Assembly (NCBI GenBank): GCA_964517175.1 | Contig: CAZFBU010000073.1 | Coordinates: 1-21,552, forward strand | Source of the DNA: JADJNW01 sp964517175 | GTDB taxonomy: Bacteria > Bacteroidota > Bacteroidia > Chitinophagales > Saprospiraceae | Direction: 5' to 3' | Length of the DNA stretch: 21,552 nt | In this document: piece after piece, positions 1 through 7,753 of the stretch | Position numbering within the stretch: the first letter of the stretch is position 1 | Layout of the letters: each line of letters starts with the position of its first letter | The notes under the pieces: generated by a model | Databases searched by the model: none | Told to the model about the DNA's origin: nothing | The model's input: the letters and a program-made list of their open reading frames with translations, nothing else | Program-made: the position numbers and the translations under genes

Positions 1-23
1 TCGCTACGCTCAACTTCCGACTT

Positions 24-123
24 NNNNNNNNNNNNNNNNNNNNNNNNNNNNNNNNNNNNNNNNNNNNNNNNNNNNNNNNNNNNNNNNNNNNNNNNNNNNN
101 NNNNNNNNNNNNNNNNNNNNNNN
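24..123. other. Assembly gap (100 N)
   Basis: Exactly 100 N, the conventional filler for a scaffold join of unknown size. It sits inside or beside a tandem repeat, which is probably why the assembly broke here. The 23 bases to its left end in a partial repeat unit (acttccgactt), so the array may continue through the gap. Confidence 0.95.
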
Positions 124-192
124 CCCATTTCCGACTTCCCATTTCCGACTTCCCATTTCCGACTTCCCATTTCCGACTTCCCATTTCCGACT
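124..192. repeat. 14-bp tandem repeat array, about 5 visible units
   Basis: The unit cccatttccgactt is repeated head to tail with no visible mismatch: four full copies at 124-179 and a last copy at 180-192 that lacks its final base. A related fragment lies at 13-23, across the assembly gap, so the true copy number is unknown. The array ends at the stop codon of the flanking reductase gene (192-194). It has no open coding role that I can support. It looks like an intergenic short tandem repeat prone to copy-number variation. Confidence 0.9.
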
Positions 193-935
193 CACATCAC
201 CAATCCCCCATCCACGCTCAGCGTGATGCCGGTAATAAAGCTCGCCTCATCCGAAGCCAGGAAAGCATAAGCATTGGCAATATCTTCCGTCTCGCCCAGC
301 CGGGACATCGGCGTTCTGCCTTTCAGGTCGTTGATGACGCTTTCGGGCACGGTTTCCAGCATTTCGGTATTGATGAAGCCCGGAGCAACCGCGTTGACGG
401 TGATGCCTTTGCGGCCAAATTCGCGCGCCCAAACTTTCGTCATACCGATCACGCCAGCTTTGGTTGCCACGTAGTTTGTCTGCCCGAAATTGCCATAAAT
501 ACCCACCACCGACGCCGCATTCAAAATGCGACCGCCGCCGCGCTGCTCCAGGTGCGGATACACGGCTTTTGTGCAATTGAAAACGCCCGTCAGATTTACA
601 TCAATGACCTGCTGCCACTGCTCCGGCGTCATTTTCTTCAGGGAGGCGTCGCGCGTGATGCCGGCGTTGTTGATAAGAATGTCGATGCCGCCAAAGTCGT
701 TCTGCACCTGATCTGCGACCTGCGTCACGGCATTCATGTCCGTCGTATTGACCTGATAGAAGCGCACCCGATTGCTGATGGACTGTAGCTCGGCAGCGGT
801 GGCTTTGCCCGCCGTTTCGTCGATATCCCAAATGGCGACCGCCGCGCCTTCCTGCAAAAATTTCTTCGCCGTTGCCTTGCCGATGCCTTTCGCACCACCG
901 GTGATGATGGCTACTTTATTCGCTAGTCTTGCCAT
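192..935 (-). CDS. fabG: 3-oxoacyl-ACP reductase-like short-chain dehydrogenase
   Basis: Classical short-chain dehydrogenase of 247 residues, the normal length for FabG/PhaB-type 3-ketoacyl-ACP or acetoacetyl-CoA reductases, acting in the cytosol. Visible motifs are the nucleotide-binding TGGAKGIG (12-19), NNAG (89-92) followed by ITRD as in FabG proteins, the structural Asn114, and the catalytic Ser142, Tyr155 and Lys159. The C-terminus carries the typical DGG turn. The residue at the end of the second beta strand is Asp37, which in this fold usually favours NAD(H) over NADP(H); that is an inference. The gene is alone on its strand and divergent from the exported hydrolase. Genomes often carry several such paralogs, so it need not be the housekeeping FabG and may serve hydroxyacyl or alcohol oxidation. 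Its stop codon abuts a tandem repeat. Confidence 0.9.
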   Translation of the reverse strand: MARLANKVAIITGGAKGIGKATAKKFLQEGAAVAIWDIDETAGKATAAELQSISNRVRFYQVNTTDMNAVTQVADQVQNDFGGIDILINNAGITRDASLKKMTPEQWQQVIDVNLTGVFNCTKAVYPHLEQRGGGRILNAASVVGIYGNFGQTNYVATKAGVIGMTKVWAREFGRKGITVNAVAPGFINTEMLETVPESVINDLKGRTPMSRLGETEDIANAYAFLASDEASFITGITLSVDGGLVM

Positions 936-1284
936 AATTTTTAGCTATTTGCTATTCTTTTTGAGTAATGTTATTCTGATTTTTTTACGGATTCAAAATT
1001 ATAATTTACCATTTGATAAATTCGGCTCGCTGGCGAAAATCTTCTTTTTTACAGATATTGACCAAAAACTTAAAATAGCACACTATTCATTTTAAAATAC
1101 TGATTTTTTGCGCTTTAACTTTAAAAATAAAACTACTTGACCGAGTCTATTGAGAAGTAACGAATAAAAATTTGCACTAAGGAACGAGCAAATAATAAGT
1201 CTTAAATTTGGAGCTAGAAGTTATTGTTTGATCGTTCCTTAATTGCATACCGTGAAAATGGTAACCACTTAAACCTGAAAAAAT
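936..1284. other. AT-rich divergent intergenic region
   Basis: A 349-bp spacer between the divergent reductase and hydrolase genes, so it should contain both promoters. A match to the Bacteroidota -7 element TAnnTTTG is present on the plus strand at 1203-1210 (taaatttg). The only upstream TTTG (1171-1174) is 28 bp away, longer than the usual 19-21 bp, so I do not call a promoter. No RNA gene or convincing inverted repeat was seen. Confidence 0.5.
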
Positions 1285-2229
1285 ATGAAACTGCAAATTT
1301 TGTCAATTCTGCTATTCCTCGGTTTATCATTCCACGTATTTTGTCAATCCGAAAAACAAAAATCTATGCAAGACTGGGTATATCCGTACGAGGTGCACCG
1401 GGCACAAGTCAATGATCGTCTGGAAATTGCCTACGTGGACGAAGGGCAAGGTGAAACCACGCTGCTTTTTGTGCACGGCTTGGGTTCCTACCTGAAAGCC
1501 TGGACGAAAAATATCGACCTGCTACGCGCCGATTACCGCTGCATTGCGCTGGATTTGCCGGGCTACGGGAAGTCGGGCAAAGGCGACTACGCCTATTCGA
1601 TGACGTTTTTTGCCGATGCGATCCAGGATTTTATTCGGAAAATGGAATTGAAAAATGTGATCCTGGTTGGGCACTCCATGGGCGGACAAATTTCCATGCA
1701 TCTGGCGCTGCGCGACATTTCCGAGCTGCAAAAGCTCATCCTGATTGCCCCCGCCGGCTTTGAGACCTTTACCGAAGGGGAGCGCCAGTGGTTCAAGAAT
1801 ATCTACAACGCTGCCTTTATCAAGGCGACGCCGGTCGATCAGATCCGGCGCAACTTCGAGGTCAATTTTCATGCCATGCCCGAGGATGCGGCGTTTATGA
1901 TCGAAGATCGCCTGTACATGCGCGAAACAATCGAGTACGATGCGTACTGCGAAATGATCCCGCAATGCGTGCAAGGCATGCTACAAGAGCCTGTCTTTGA
2001 ACAACTTACCGGGATCAAGCTGCCGACTTTGATCCTTTATGGCGCGAACGATCTGCTCATCCCGAACAAACTGCTGCACCCTGCCCAAACAACGGCACAA
2101 GTCGCCGAAAGCGGTCACGAGCGCATCCCGAACAGTGCGTTGCAATTGCTCGATGCTTGCGGGCATTTTGTACAATGGGAATGCGCAGCGCGCGTCAATG
2201 AAGCCATCCGAACGTTTGCCGGAAAATAA
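1285..2229 (+). CDS. Exported alpha/beta-fold hydrolase
   Basis: Predicted serine hydrolase of 314 residues with the full alpha/beta-hydrolase signature. An N-terminal signal peptide (about 1-21, hydrophobic core 5-19, ending VFCQ) suggests export to the periplasm; the residues before Cys20 do not fit a lipobox well, so a lipoprotein is less likely. The oxyanion-hole motif is HGLG (64-67). The nucleophile elbow is GHSMGG with Ser131. The acid is probably Asp256 (GAND) and the catalytic His is His294 (CGHF). A cap region occupies roughly 155-240. The family includes esterases, lipases and C-C hydrolases, and the substrate cannot be deduced. The gene precedes the TonB receptor but is separated from it by a good terminator, so it is probably transcribed alone. 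It may release a carboxylic acid used by the downstream cluster; that is inference. Confidence 0.85.
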   Translation: MKLQILSILLFLGLSFHVFCQSEKQKSMQDWVYPYEVHRAQVNDRLEIAYVDEGQGETTLLFVHGLGSYLKAWTKNIDLLRADYRCIALDLPGYGKSGKGDYAYSMTFFADAIQDFIRKMELKNVILVGHSMGGQISMHLALRDISELQKLILIAPAGFETFTEGERQWFKNIYNAAFIKATPVDQIRRNFEVNFHAMPEDAAFMIEDRLYMRETIEYDAYCEMIPQCVQGMLQEPVFEQLTGIKLPTLILYGANDLLIPNKLLHPAQTTAQVAESGHERIPNSALQLLDACGHFVQWECAARVNEAIRTFAGK

Positions 2230-2251
2230 TGCTGCCTTTGACAGGGACAAC

Positions 2252-2291
2252 CATCTGATGAATCCAGTCACCAGATGATTTTTCTTTTTTT
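2252..2291 (+). terminator. Rho-independent terminator after the hydrolase
   Basis: A hairpin with arms catctg (2252-2257) and cagatg (2272-2277) continues inward past one mismatch by three or four more pairs, and is followed by a T-rich tract (2279-2291, tttttcttttttt-like). It starts 23 bp after the hydrolase stop codon, on the correct strand. Confidence 0.7.
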
Positions 2292-2534
2292 GGGTGAAAC
2301 CGATGTAAAACAAGACGCTACCCGAGTTTTTTTCCAACAATTTTTGCAAAAACAGGCTGATGCAATTCAATTCGTCAACACCTTTATTTTTGAAATTAAA
2401 AACTTGACGACCAGTTTTTTACACAAAAAATTACTCTTTTTATAAAATAAGTCAACTCCTTATTTTTCAAATTCCATTGATAAATATCCTGCCCGTCTTC
2501 CTAATTTCGTCAACAGAATTTTACTTCAAAAAAA

Positions 2535-2580
2535 AACTGCTTCAAAGAATAGGATTTTGCCAATCATTCCTGAAGCAGTT
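2535..2580. promoter_or_regulatory. Inverted repeat in the receptor gene leader
   Basis: Arms aactgcttca (2535-2544) and tgaagcagtt (2571-2580) are perfectly complementary. After a small asymmetric bulge, gaat (2547-2550) pairs with attc (2566-2569), leaving a 15-base loop. The right arm ends 40 bp before the receptor start codon, so the structure would fall in its 5' leader. Read on the opposite strand, the stem is followed by a long T run (complement of 2525-2534), the shape of an intrinsic terminator for antisense transcription. Its function is unknown. Confidence 0.45.
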
Positions 2581-2620
2581 GAAAAATTTAATTTGAAACT
2601 AACTAAAGACCTGCAAACTT

Positions 2621-5104
2621 ATGAAAAAATTATTTGCACTCCTAGTTTTTGCGGCAATCGCGACCCTTGCTATCGCACAGCAAGGCACCATCACCGGTAA
2701 AGTGATTGATACCAACAGAGAACCCCTGACCGGTGCCAACATCGTAGCGAAAGGGTATTCGTTGGGTACTTCCACCGGCATTGACGGCAGCTTTAGCCTG
2801 TCCATCAAGCCCGGGACCTACACATTGGTAGCAACGTATATTGGCTACGCCGAAAGCGAACAAAACGTGACTGTTGAAGCGGGTGGTACGGTCAGTGTAG
2901 ATTTCACCCTCTCGCTGGGTACAACCTTTGACGAAATCGTGATCTCCGGTTCCAGAAGACCGGAAAAGAAAACCGAAAGCCCGGCAACCATTGAAACGAT
3001 TTCTGCCAAACAGATCGAAGAATTCGCGGGAAACCCCGGCGAACTGATCGCCCGCCAGAAAGGTATCGATTACTTCCGTGCCGGTATTGCCGTGCCGGCG
3101 TTCAACATCCGGGGCTTCAATTCCAATTTTAATGCCAAAAACCTGCAGGTAACCGACAGCCGTTTTTCCACCCTGGTGGCTACCGGATTGCCGTTTGGCC
3201 CTTTGAACACTACCATCAAGGAGGACATCGAACAGGTGGAGGTGATTCTCGGACCGAATGCAACGCTTTACGGCCCAAATGCCCACAATGGCTTGCTCAA
3301 CACCATCACCAAAGACCCGCGCACGCACCAGGGTACGATCATTGCCGTCAACCCCGGCGTGAACGGTGATGGCAATGGCTTTTTTTCCAGCCGCATCCGC
3401 CACGCGCAGGTGCTGAGCGACAAGTTCGCCTTTAAGGTAACCGGTGAATTCACTACGGCCACCGAATTTGAATATACCGACTCGGTGTTCATTGATCGCG
3501 TTGGCGCTTTCGATGATATGGGCAATCCAATCCCTGATGGTCAGGCAGAAGGTTACGAAGAACTGGGACTTGACCCCGGTACAGATTTTATTCGCACGGA
3601 AGCTTCGCTCATTTATAGCCCAACCGACGATCTGGATGTAACGTTCAACTGGGGACGCAGCCGCAGCAACTATTTGTCGGCTACCAATGTTGGGCGCAAC
3701 CAAATTCGCGACTGGTATATCAATTACTATCAGGTAAAATTCTCCGGGAAGAACTGGTTCGCGCAAGCGTACTACACAACGAGTCAGACCGATAGCACCT
3801 ACTCCATCGACGACCGCACCAAGCAATACTATCGCTTGCTCGATGCAGGGCAACCCGAATCTGTAGCCAGAGGGCCGCTGTCGTACGCTACCGGAGCGCT
3901 GTTTCAGGATGATTCCCGCCGCTGGAACGCGGAGTTTCAGTACAACAATACTTTTGGCAAACTCGATCTCGTCACCGGTGCACAGTGGCAACTCGACCGC
4001 GCCAACAGCCGGGGCACCTACCTGTTGGATCAAAATGCAGACGACTTTATCGATGTAAATCAAATCGGCGGCTATGCACACGCAACGTACCGCTTCGATG
4101 GCGGCTGGCGTGTGCTGGCGGCGGCACGTCTGGATAATCACGAAATCTATGATTTCAATTTCGTGCCTAAGTTTGGTATCCTGAATGTAGGACAAAAAGG
4201 CACCTGGCGTTTGACCTACGGACAAGGTATCGCTGCACCGACCATTTTGAACATGTTTGGCGATCTGTTCAGCGGTTTGATTCTGGGCAACGCCGAAGGT
4301 TTCACGCTGGCTGACGGCTCCATGGTAGAAAAACAAAGAGTTGAAAAAATACAGACCTTTGAACTGGGCTACCGCGGCGAATTGGTGAAAAATAAACTTT
4401 TCATCGATGCCAATGCCTATTACAATATTTCCAAAGACTTCCTGAGTCCGGTGACTGTGATCGGTATTGCAACCCAACGCGGCGACACGCCGATCCAGGA
4501 CGTGCAGTCGGGCTTTGGAATTTACAACGGTCTGGTGGCAACCTACATCAACTTCGGTGAGGTGAATACCTACGGCGCAGATTTGGGCTTGACCTATTTC
4601 TTCAATCCGCAGTTCAGCGTGAATTTGAACTATTCTTACTTCGACTGGTCGGTGGATGAAGACAATACAGAAAATGATTTCAACAATGACGGCGTAGTGA
4701 ACTTCCTCGATATCTTGGTCAATGCTCCGAATAACAAAGGTGGTCTTGGCTTCAACTACAGCGGCAATAAGTTCTTCGCAAACGGCTACGCACGCTGGGT
4801 GCAGGCATTCGACTACTTCTCCAGCTTCCAGATTGCTTCGCAGACATACGAAGGCTTGACTTATCGCGGCAAGCCGATTGTTGAAAATGCGCGCAGTGCC
4901 GATACGTTCAACTACGGACCGCTGGGCGACTTTGTCACGGTTGACCTGGCCGTAGGCTACCGCATCAATGATATTTTCACGGTTTCGGCTTCAGCGGTGA
5001 ACCTGTTCAACGAGGAGCTGCGCGAATTTACCGCAACCGCCCCAACCAGAGGTTTATATACCCTGGAATTCAGAGTAAATTTGCCGGCGATCGGTAAGAA
5101 ATAA
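2621..5104 (+). CDS. TonB-dependent outer-membrane receptor with carboxypeptidase-like regulatory domain
   Basis: Outer-membrane receptor of 827 residues importing an unidentified ligand using TonB/ExbBD energy. Order of parts: signal peptide (1-19 or 20, ending IAQ); a CarboxypepD-regulatory-like beta-sandwich (about 22-98) with the usual GxVxDxxxxPLxGANI start; a TonB-box-like stretch FDEIVISGSR (103-112); a plug (about 115-230) containing FNIRGFN and a GPNATLYGPNAHNG segment; then a beta barrel to the end. The length suits the family, although it is not a 1000-residue SusC type and no SusD partner is present. Two EF-hand/dockerin-like acidic loops lie in the barrel, at 470-481 (degenerate) and 686-697 (D, N, D, G, N, D at the canonical positions), probably in extracellular loops. 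It is followed by a strong hairpin and the symporter gene, which suggests a shared transport role. The substrate is not predictable. Confidence 0.92.
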   Translation: MKKLFALLVFAAIATLAIAQQGTITGKVIDTNREPLTGANIVAKGYSLGTSTGIDGSFSLSIKPGTYTLVATYIGYAESEQNVTVEAGGTVSVDFTLSLGTTFDEIVISGSRRPEKKTESPATIETISAKQIEEFAGNPGELIARQKGIDYFRAGIAVPAFNIRGFNSNFNAKNLQVTDSRFSTLVATGLPFGPLNTTIKEDIEQVEVILGPNATLYGPNAHNGLLNTITKDPRTHQGTIIAVNPGVNGDGNGFFSSRIRHAQVLSDKFAFKVTGEFTTATEFEYTDSVFIDRVGAFDDMGNPIPDGQAEGYEELGLDPGTDFIRTEASLIYSPTDDLDVTFNWGRSRSNYLSATNVGRNQIRDWYINYYQVKFSGKNWFAQAYYTTSQTDSTYSIDDRTKQYYRLLDAGQPESVARGPLSYATGALFQDDSRRWNAEFQYNNTFGKLDLVTGAQWQLDRANSRGTYLLDQNADDFIDVNQIGGYAHATYRFDGGWRVLAAARLDNHEIYDFNFVPKFGILNVGQKGTWRLTYGQGIAAPTILNMFGDLFSGLILGNAEGFTLADGSMVEKQRVEKIQTFELGYRGELVKNKLFIDANAYYNISKDFLSPVTVIGIATQRGDTPIQDVQSGFGIYNGLVATYINFGEVNTYGADLGLTYFFNPQFSVNLNYSYFDWSVDEDNTENDFNNDGVVNFLDILVNAPNNKGGLGFNYSGNKFFANGYARWVQAFDYFSSFQIASQTYEGLTYRGKPIVENARSADTFNYGPLGDFVTVDLAVGYRINDIFTVSASAVNLFNEELREFTATAPTRGLYTLEFRVNLPAIGKK

Positions 5105-5122
5105 ACCTGTATCACGAAAGAC

Positions 5123-5153
5123 CGGAGTGGCTGGCTCTACACCAGCCACTCCG
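5123..5153 (+). terminator. Strong hairpin between receptor and symporter genes
   Basis: A perfect 12-bp stem, cggagtggctgg (5123-5134) and ccagccactccg (5142-5153), closes a 7-base loop and starts 18 bp after the receptor stop codon. The following sequence catttctt is only weakly T-rich. It may be a leaky terminator or a 3'-end stabiliser that lowers expression of the downstream genes relative to the receptor. A second weak pairing is possible between accgga (5121-5126) and tccggt (5161-5166). Confidence 0.6.
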
Positions 5154-5196
5154 CATTTCTTCCGGTTGTATTGTAAATTTCTAACCTACCTGAAAC

Positions 5197-6687
5197 ATGA
5201 CTTTAGCCTGGATTTTATTCGCTGTTTATCTGATCGGAACGGCTTATCTCGGCTGGCTCGGGCACAAAAAAACCGACGATTTCGGCAGCTTTGCCATCGG
5301 TCGCGGCGATCTGTCGCCACTGGTCGTCGGCGTAACGCTGGCCGCGAGTACCGCATCGGCAGCAACGTTTATCATCAATCCGGGCTTCGTTTATGTGGAT
5401 GGGCTGGCGGCATTTATGCACCTGGGACTCAGTGTTTATCTTGGTTTTGTTGCGATGCTGATTATCTTGTCTTTTCGCTTTCGCGAGATTGGCGCGGATA
5501 TGAAAGCGCTCACCATCCCGGATTGGATCGGCAAACGCTACAATTCAAAACCATTTTCCCTGTATTTTGCCATTTTGAATCTGTTGAGTTTCGCTTTCAT
5601 CGTGCTGCTTGTGGGCGGCATTTCGATCGTCATGCAAAAACTGCTGGGTATCAGCAACGTCACGGCGCTGCTCATCACGCTCATTTTCGTCACGGGCTAC
5701 GTACTGTTTGGCGGAACGTATGCGCATGTTTTCACCAATATGCTCCAGGGTTTTCTGATGATCGGCGTTTCGATTCTGATCATCGGTTCGGGTATTAGCT
5801 TGATGCTGGGTTCGGAAGATTTTATTGCAAAAATGCAGGCGGAAGAACCCAACTTACTGGCTTGGGTGAACCCCAAAAGCATTTTATACAATGACATTTT
5901 CTCGATCTACGTCGCAGGATTTTGCATTGGCGGCGCGCTGGTATGTCAGCCGCACATTCTGACCAAAGCATTGTACGTCAAGACCAATCAGGCGGTCAAG
6001 CGATACATCATCGTTTTTTCGGTGGTATTTCTGCTGTTTACCCTGCTCTTGGCTGCCGGTTTTTGGGCGCGCGTTGCCGTGCCACCGGAGCAATTGATTG
6101 ATGCTACAACCGGCGCTTTCCGGCAGGATCTGGTCATGACAGTCTATCTGCAAAATGCCTTTCCCGACTGGATGTTTACGGTGATCAGCGTGGTGCTGTT
6201 GGCGGCGGCCATGTCCACGCTCGACGGGCTTCTCGTGGGCATTTCGACGATCACTGCTAACGATCTGGTTTTGAATCTGATCGACAAATTCGGCAAGGGC
6301 GACCTGTCCGAGCACCAAAAAATGCGCCTGGCCTTTCGGGTGAGCCATATTGTACTTATTGTCATCGCCGCGCTAACTTTTTTGGTCACGCTCAACCCGC
6401 CGAAGCTGCTCGGCATCTTCGGGCAAACGGGCGTTTACGGTCTGGTTTTAGCTGCCGTGCCGCCTTTGCTGGCGGGCATTTTGTTCAAACGCGTATCCAT
6501 TTCACTGGTATGGACCATGTCGGTGGTCGCTATTGTCACCCATTTTGTGCTGTTCTTTTTTGGTAAAAATCTATTTCCTAACACCACATTAGCATTTAGC
6601 AACCCCGGGGTAACGGCTACCATCGGGTTGATCGTCAGCGTTGTGCCAACCCTGGTCATCAGTTGGTGGAATGCACAGCGATCATAA
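5197..6687 (+). CDS. Sodium:solute symporter (SSS family)
   Basis: Inner-membrane protein of 496 residues with about 13 hydrophobic segments, typical of the SSS (PutP/PanF/ActP) family, coupling sodium influx to uptake of a solute. Family signatures are the GRGDLS segment (35-40) leading into TM2, STASAATFIINPG (51-63), which resembles the unwound TM1 region of the core repeat, and AAAMSTLDGLL (336-346), the TM8 segment that helps form the sodium site. The overall look is closest to carboxylate or pantothenate transporters rather than sugar transporters, but this is a judgement by eye. It starts 92 bp after the receptor and lies 30 bp before the ketoacyl-synthase-like gene, so it probably shares a transcript with the two enzyme genes. 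It could carry the receptor's ligand or its breakdown product across the inner membrane. Confidence 0.88.
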   Translation: MTLAWILFAVYLIGTAYLGWLGHKKTDDFGSFAIGRGDLSPLVVGVTLAASTASAATFIINPGFVYVDGLAAFMHLGLSVYLGFVAMLIILSFRFREIGADMKALTIPDWIGKRYNSKPFSLYFAILNLLSFAFIVLLVGGISIVMQKLLGISNVTALLITLIFVTGYVLFGGTYAHVFTNMLQGFLMIGVSILIIGSGISLMLGSEDFIAKMQAEEPNLLAWVNPKSILYNDIFSIYVAGFCIGGALVCQPHILTKALYVKTNQAVKRYIIVFSVVFLLFTLLLAAGFWARVAVPPEQLIDATTGAFRQDLVMTVYLQNAFPDWMFTVISVVLLAAAMSTLDGLLVGISTITANDLVLNLIDKFGKGDLSEHQKMRLAFRVSHIVLIVIAALTFLVTLNPPKLLGIFGQTGVYGLVLAAVPPLLAGILFKRVSISLVWTMSVVAIVTHFVLFFFGKNLFPNTTLAFSNPGVTATIGLIVSVVPTLVISWWNAQRS

Positions 6688-6717
6688 ATTTTTATCATAC
6701 ATTTCAAATCGAAAAAC

Positions 6718-7707
6718 ATGCGAAACGCAACGATCATAGCATCGGGCATGTACGCACCGGAACGCGTGCTGCCAAATAGCTACTTTGATGAGTTACTGGG
6801 CGAAGACGTAAGTACCTGGCTGGAGGAAAATGTACATATCTTCGAGCGCCACTGGTGCGCCCCGGACGAAAGCACCGCCGATCTGGCGGAACGCGCCGCC
6901 CGACAGGCACTGGAAGAGGCTGAACTGCAGGCAACGGACCTGGATTTAATCATCATTTCTACCGATACACCGGAGTTCATTTCCCCATCGACGGCATCGG
7001 TCGTGCAGGATCGGCTCGGCGCTACGAACGCCGGCACGTTTGACATCAACACGGCCTGCGCGGGCTTTGTCACGGCGCTGGATATTGGTTCGAAGTACAT
7101 CCGTGCCGATGAACAATACACTCACGTGCTGGTCATTGGCGCTTATGCCATGAGCAAGTACCTGAATTTGCAGGATAAAAAAACCGTTACGCTTTTCGCG
7201 GATGGCGCGGGCGCGGTTGTTTTAAAAGCGGAAAATACCGAAGATAAGGGCTTTCTGGGTAGCGAATTGATCTCGCGGGGCGAGTACAATGGTTGGATGG
7301 GCATCTATGCCGGTGGCACGCATCAGCCTGTGAATGAAGCTGTTATCCAGAATCACGACCATCAATTAAAATTTGTCCGGAAATTCCCCAAGGAACTGAA
7401 TCCTGAAACCTGGTCGCAAATGGCACGCAACCTGAACGAGCGGCTGGGTATAACCCCAAAAGACATTGATCGTTATTTTATCACCCAGATCAACATCAAT
7501 AGCATCTGGGAAACGCTGGATTTACTGGGCGTTCCGCGCGAAAAAGGGCATACCGTGATGCACCATTACGGCTATACCGGCTCGGCTTGCATTCCGATGG
7601 CTTTCCATGATGCAAGAGAAAAAGGCTTGGTAAAATCGGGCGATTTGGTTTATTTTATCGGTTCGGGCGGCGGATTGGCGTTTGCAAGTGCGGCGTTTAG
7701 GTTATAA
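6718..7707 (+). CDS. Ketoacyl-ACP synthase III-like protein lacking catalytic His and Asn
   Basis: Thiolase-fold protein of 329 residues, the length and layout of FabH (KAS III). The acyl-accepting Cys114 is kept in the TACAGF context, and the FADGAGAVVL segment (160-169) and the C-terminal GSGGG (315-319) also match. At the FabH motif HQAN the protein reads TQIN (256-259), so the catalytic His is Thr256. At the FabH motif HGNTSAAS it reads YGYTGSAC (284-291), so the catalytic Asn is Tyr286. Decarboxylative condensation by the normal Cys-His-Asn triad is therefore doubtful. An acyl transfer role, or a different condensing reaction as in KAS III-like tailoring enzymes, is more plausible. It sits 30 bp after the symporter and 46 bp before the acyl-CoA synthetase, suggesting that it receives an acyl group activated by the latter. 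Confidence 0.8.
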   Translation: MRNATIIASGMYAPERVLPNSYFDELLGEDVSTWLEENVHIFERHWCAPDESTADLAERAARQALEEAELQATDLDLIIISTDTPEFISPSTASVVQDRLGATNAGTFDINTACAGFVTALDIGSKYIRADEQYTHVLVIGAYAMSKYLNLQDKKTVTLFADGAGAVVLKAENTEDKGFLGSELISRGEYNGWMGIYAGGTHQPVNEAVIQNHDHQLKFVRKFPKELNPETWSQMARNLNERLGITPKDIDRYFITQININSIWETLDLLGVPREKGHTVMHHYGYTGSACIPMAFHDAREKGLVKSGDLVYFIGSGGGLAFASAAFRL

Positions 7708-7753
7708 ATATCTGGTTCGATAGTTGAATGGTTTGATTACAAATTTCAAACAG

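Larger units (their letters stand above)
2230..2620. other. AT-rich leader region of the TonB receptor gene
   Basis: A 391-bp spacer. It begins with the hydrolase terminator. It then holds three degenerate copies of a roughly 24-bp sequence starting GTCAAC and rich in T then A (2374-2397, 2451-2473 and about 2509-2532), and an inverted repeat at 2535-2580 close to the start of the receptor gene. A TAnnTTTG-type -7 element is visible at 2385-2392 (tatttttg), without a well-spaced upstream TTTG. No small gene is supported here. Confidence 0.5.

Noticed and set aside
1165..1210. A sigma-ABfr-type promoter for the exported hydrolase (TTTG at 1171-1174 with taaatttg at 1203-1210)
   Set aside because: The spacing between the two elements is 28 bp, well beyond the usual 19-21 bp, and single TAnnTTTG matches are expected by chance in AT-rich DNA.
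2642..4477. A 611-codon open frame on the minus strand inside the TonB receptor gene
   Set aside because: It is antisense to an unmistakable receptor gene, its translation lacks any family motif, and such long frames arise from codon bias in the sense gene.
5127..5798. A 223-codon plus-strand frame overlapping the start of the symporter gene
   Set aside because: It overlaps the intergenic hairpin and the symporter gene in another frame, and its composition is not protein-like. The symporter frame carries all the SSS signatures.
7731..7750. A small hairpin (gtttga/tcaaac) just before the acyl-CoA synthetase start
   Set aside because: The stem is only 6 bp and AT-rich, with no T run or second conformer; it is likely a chance occurrence.
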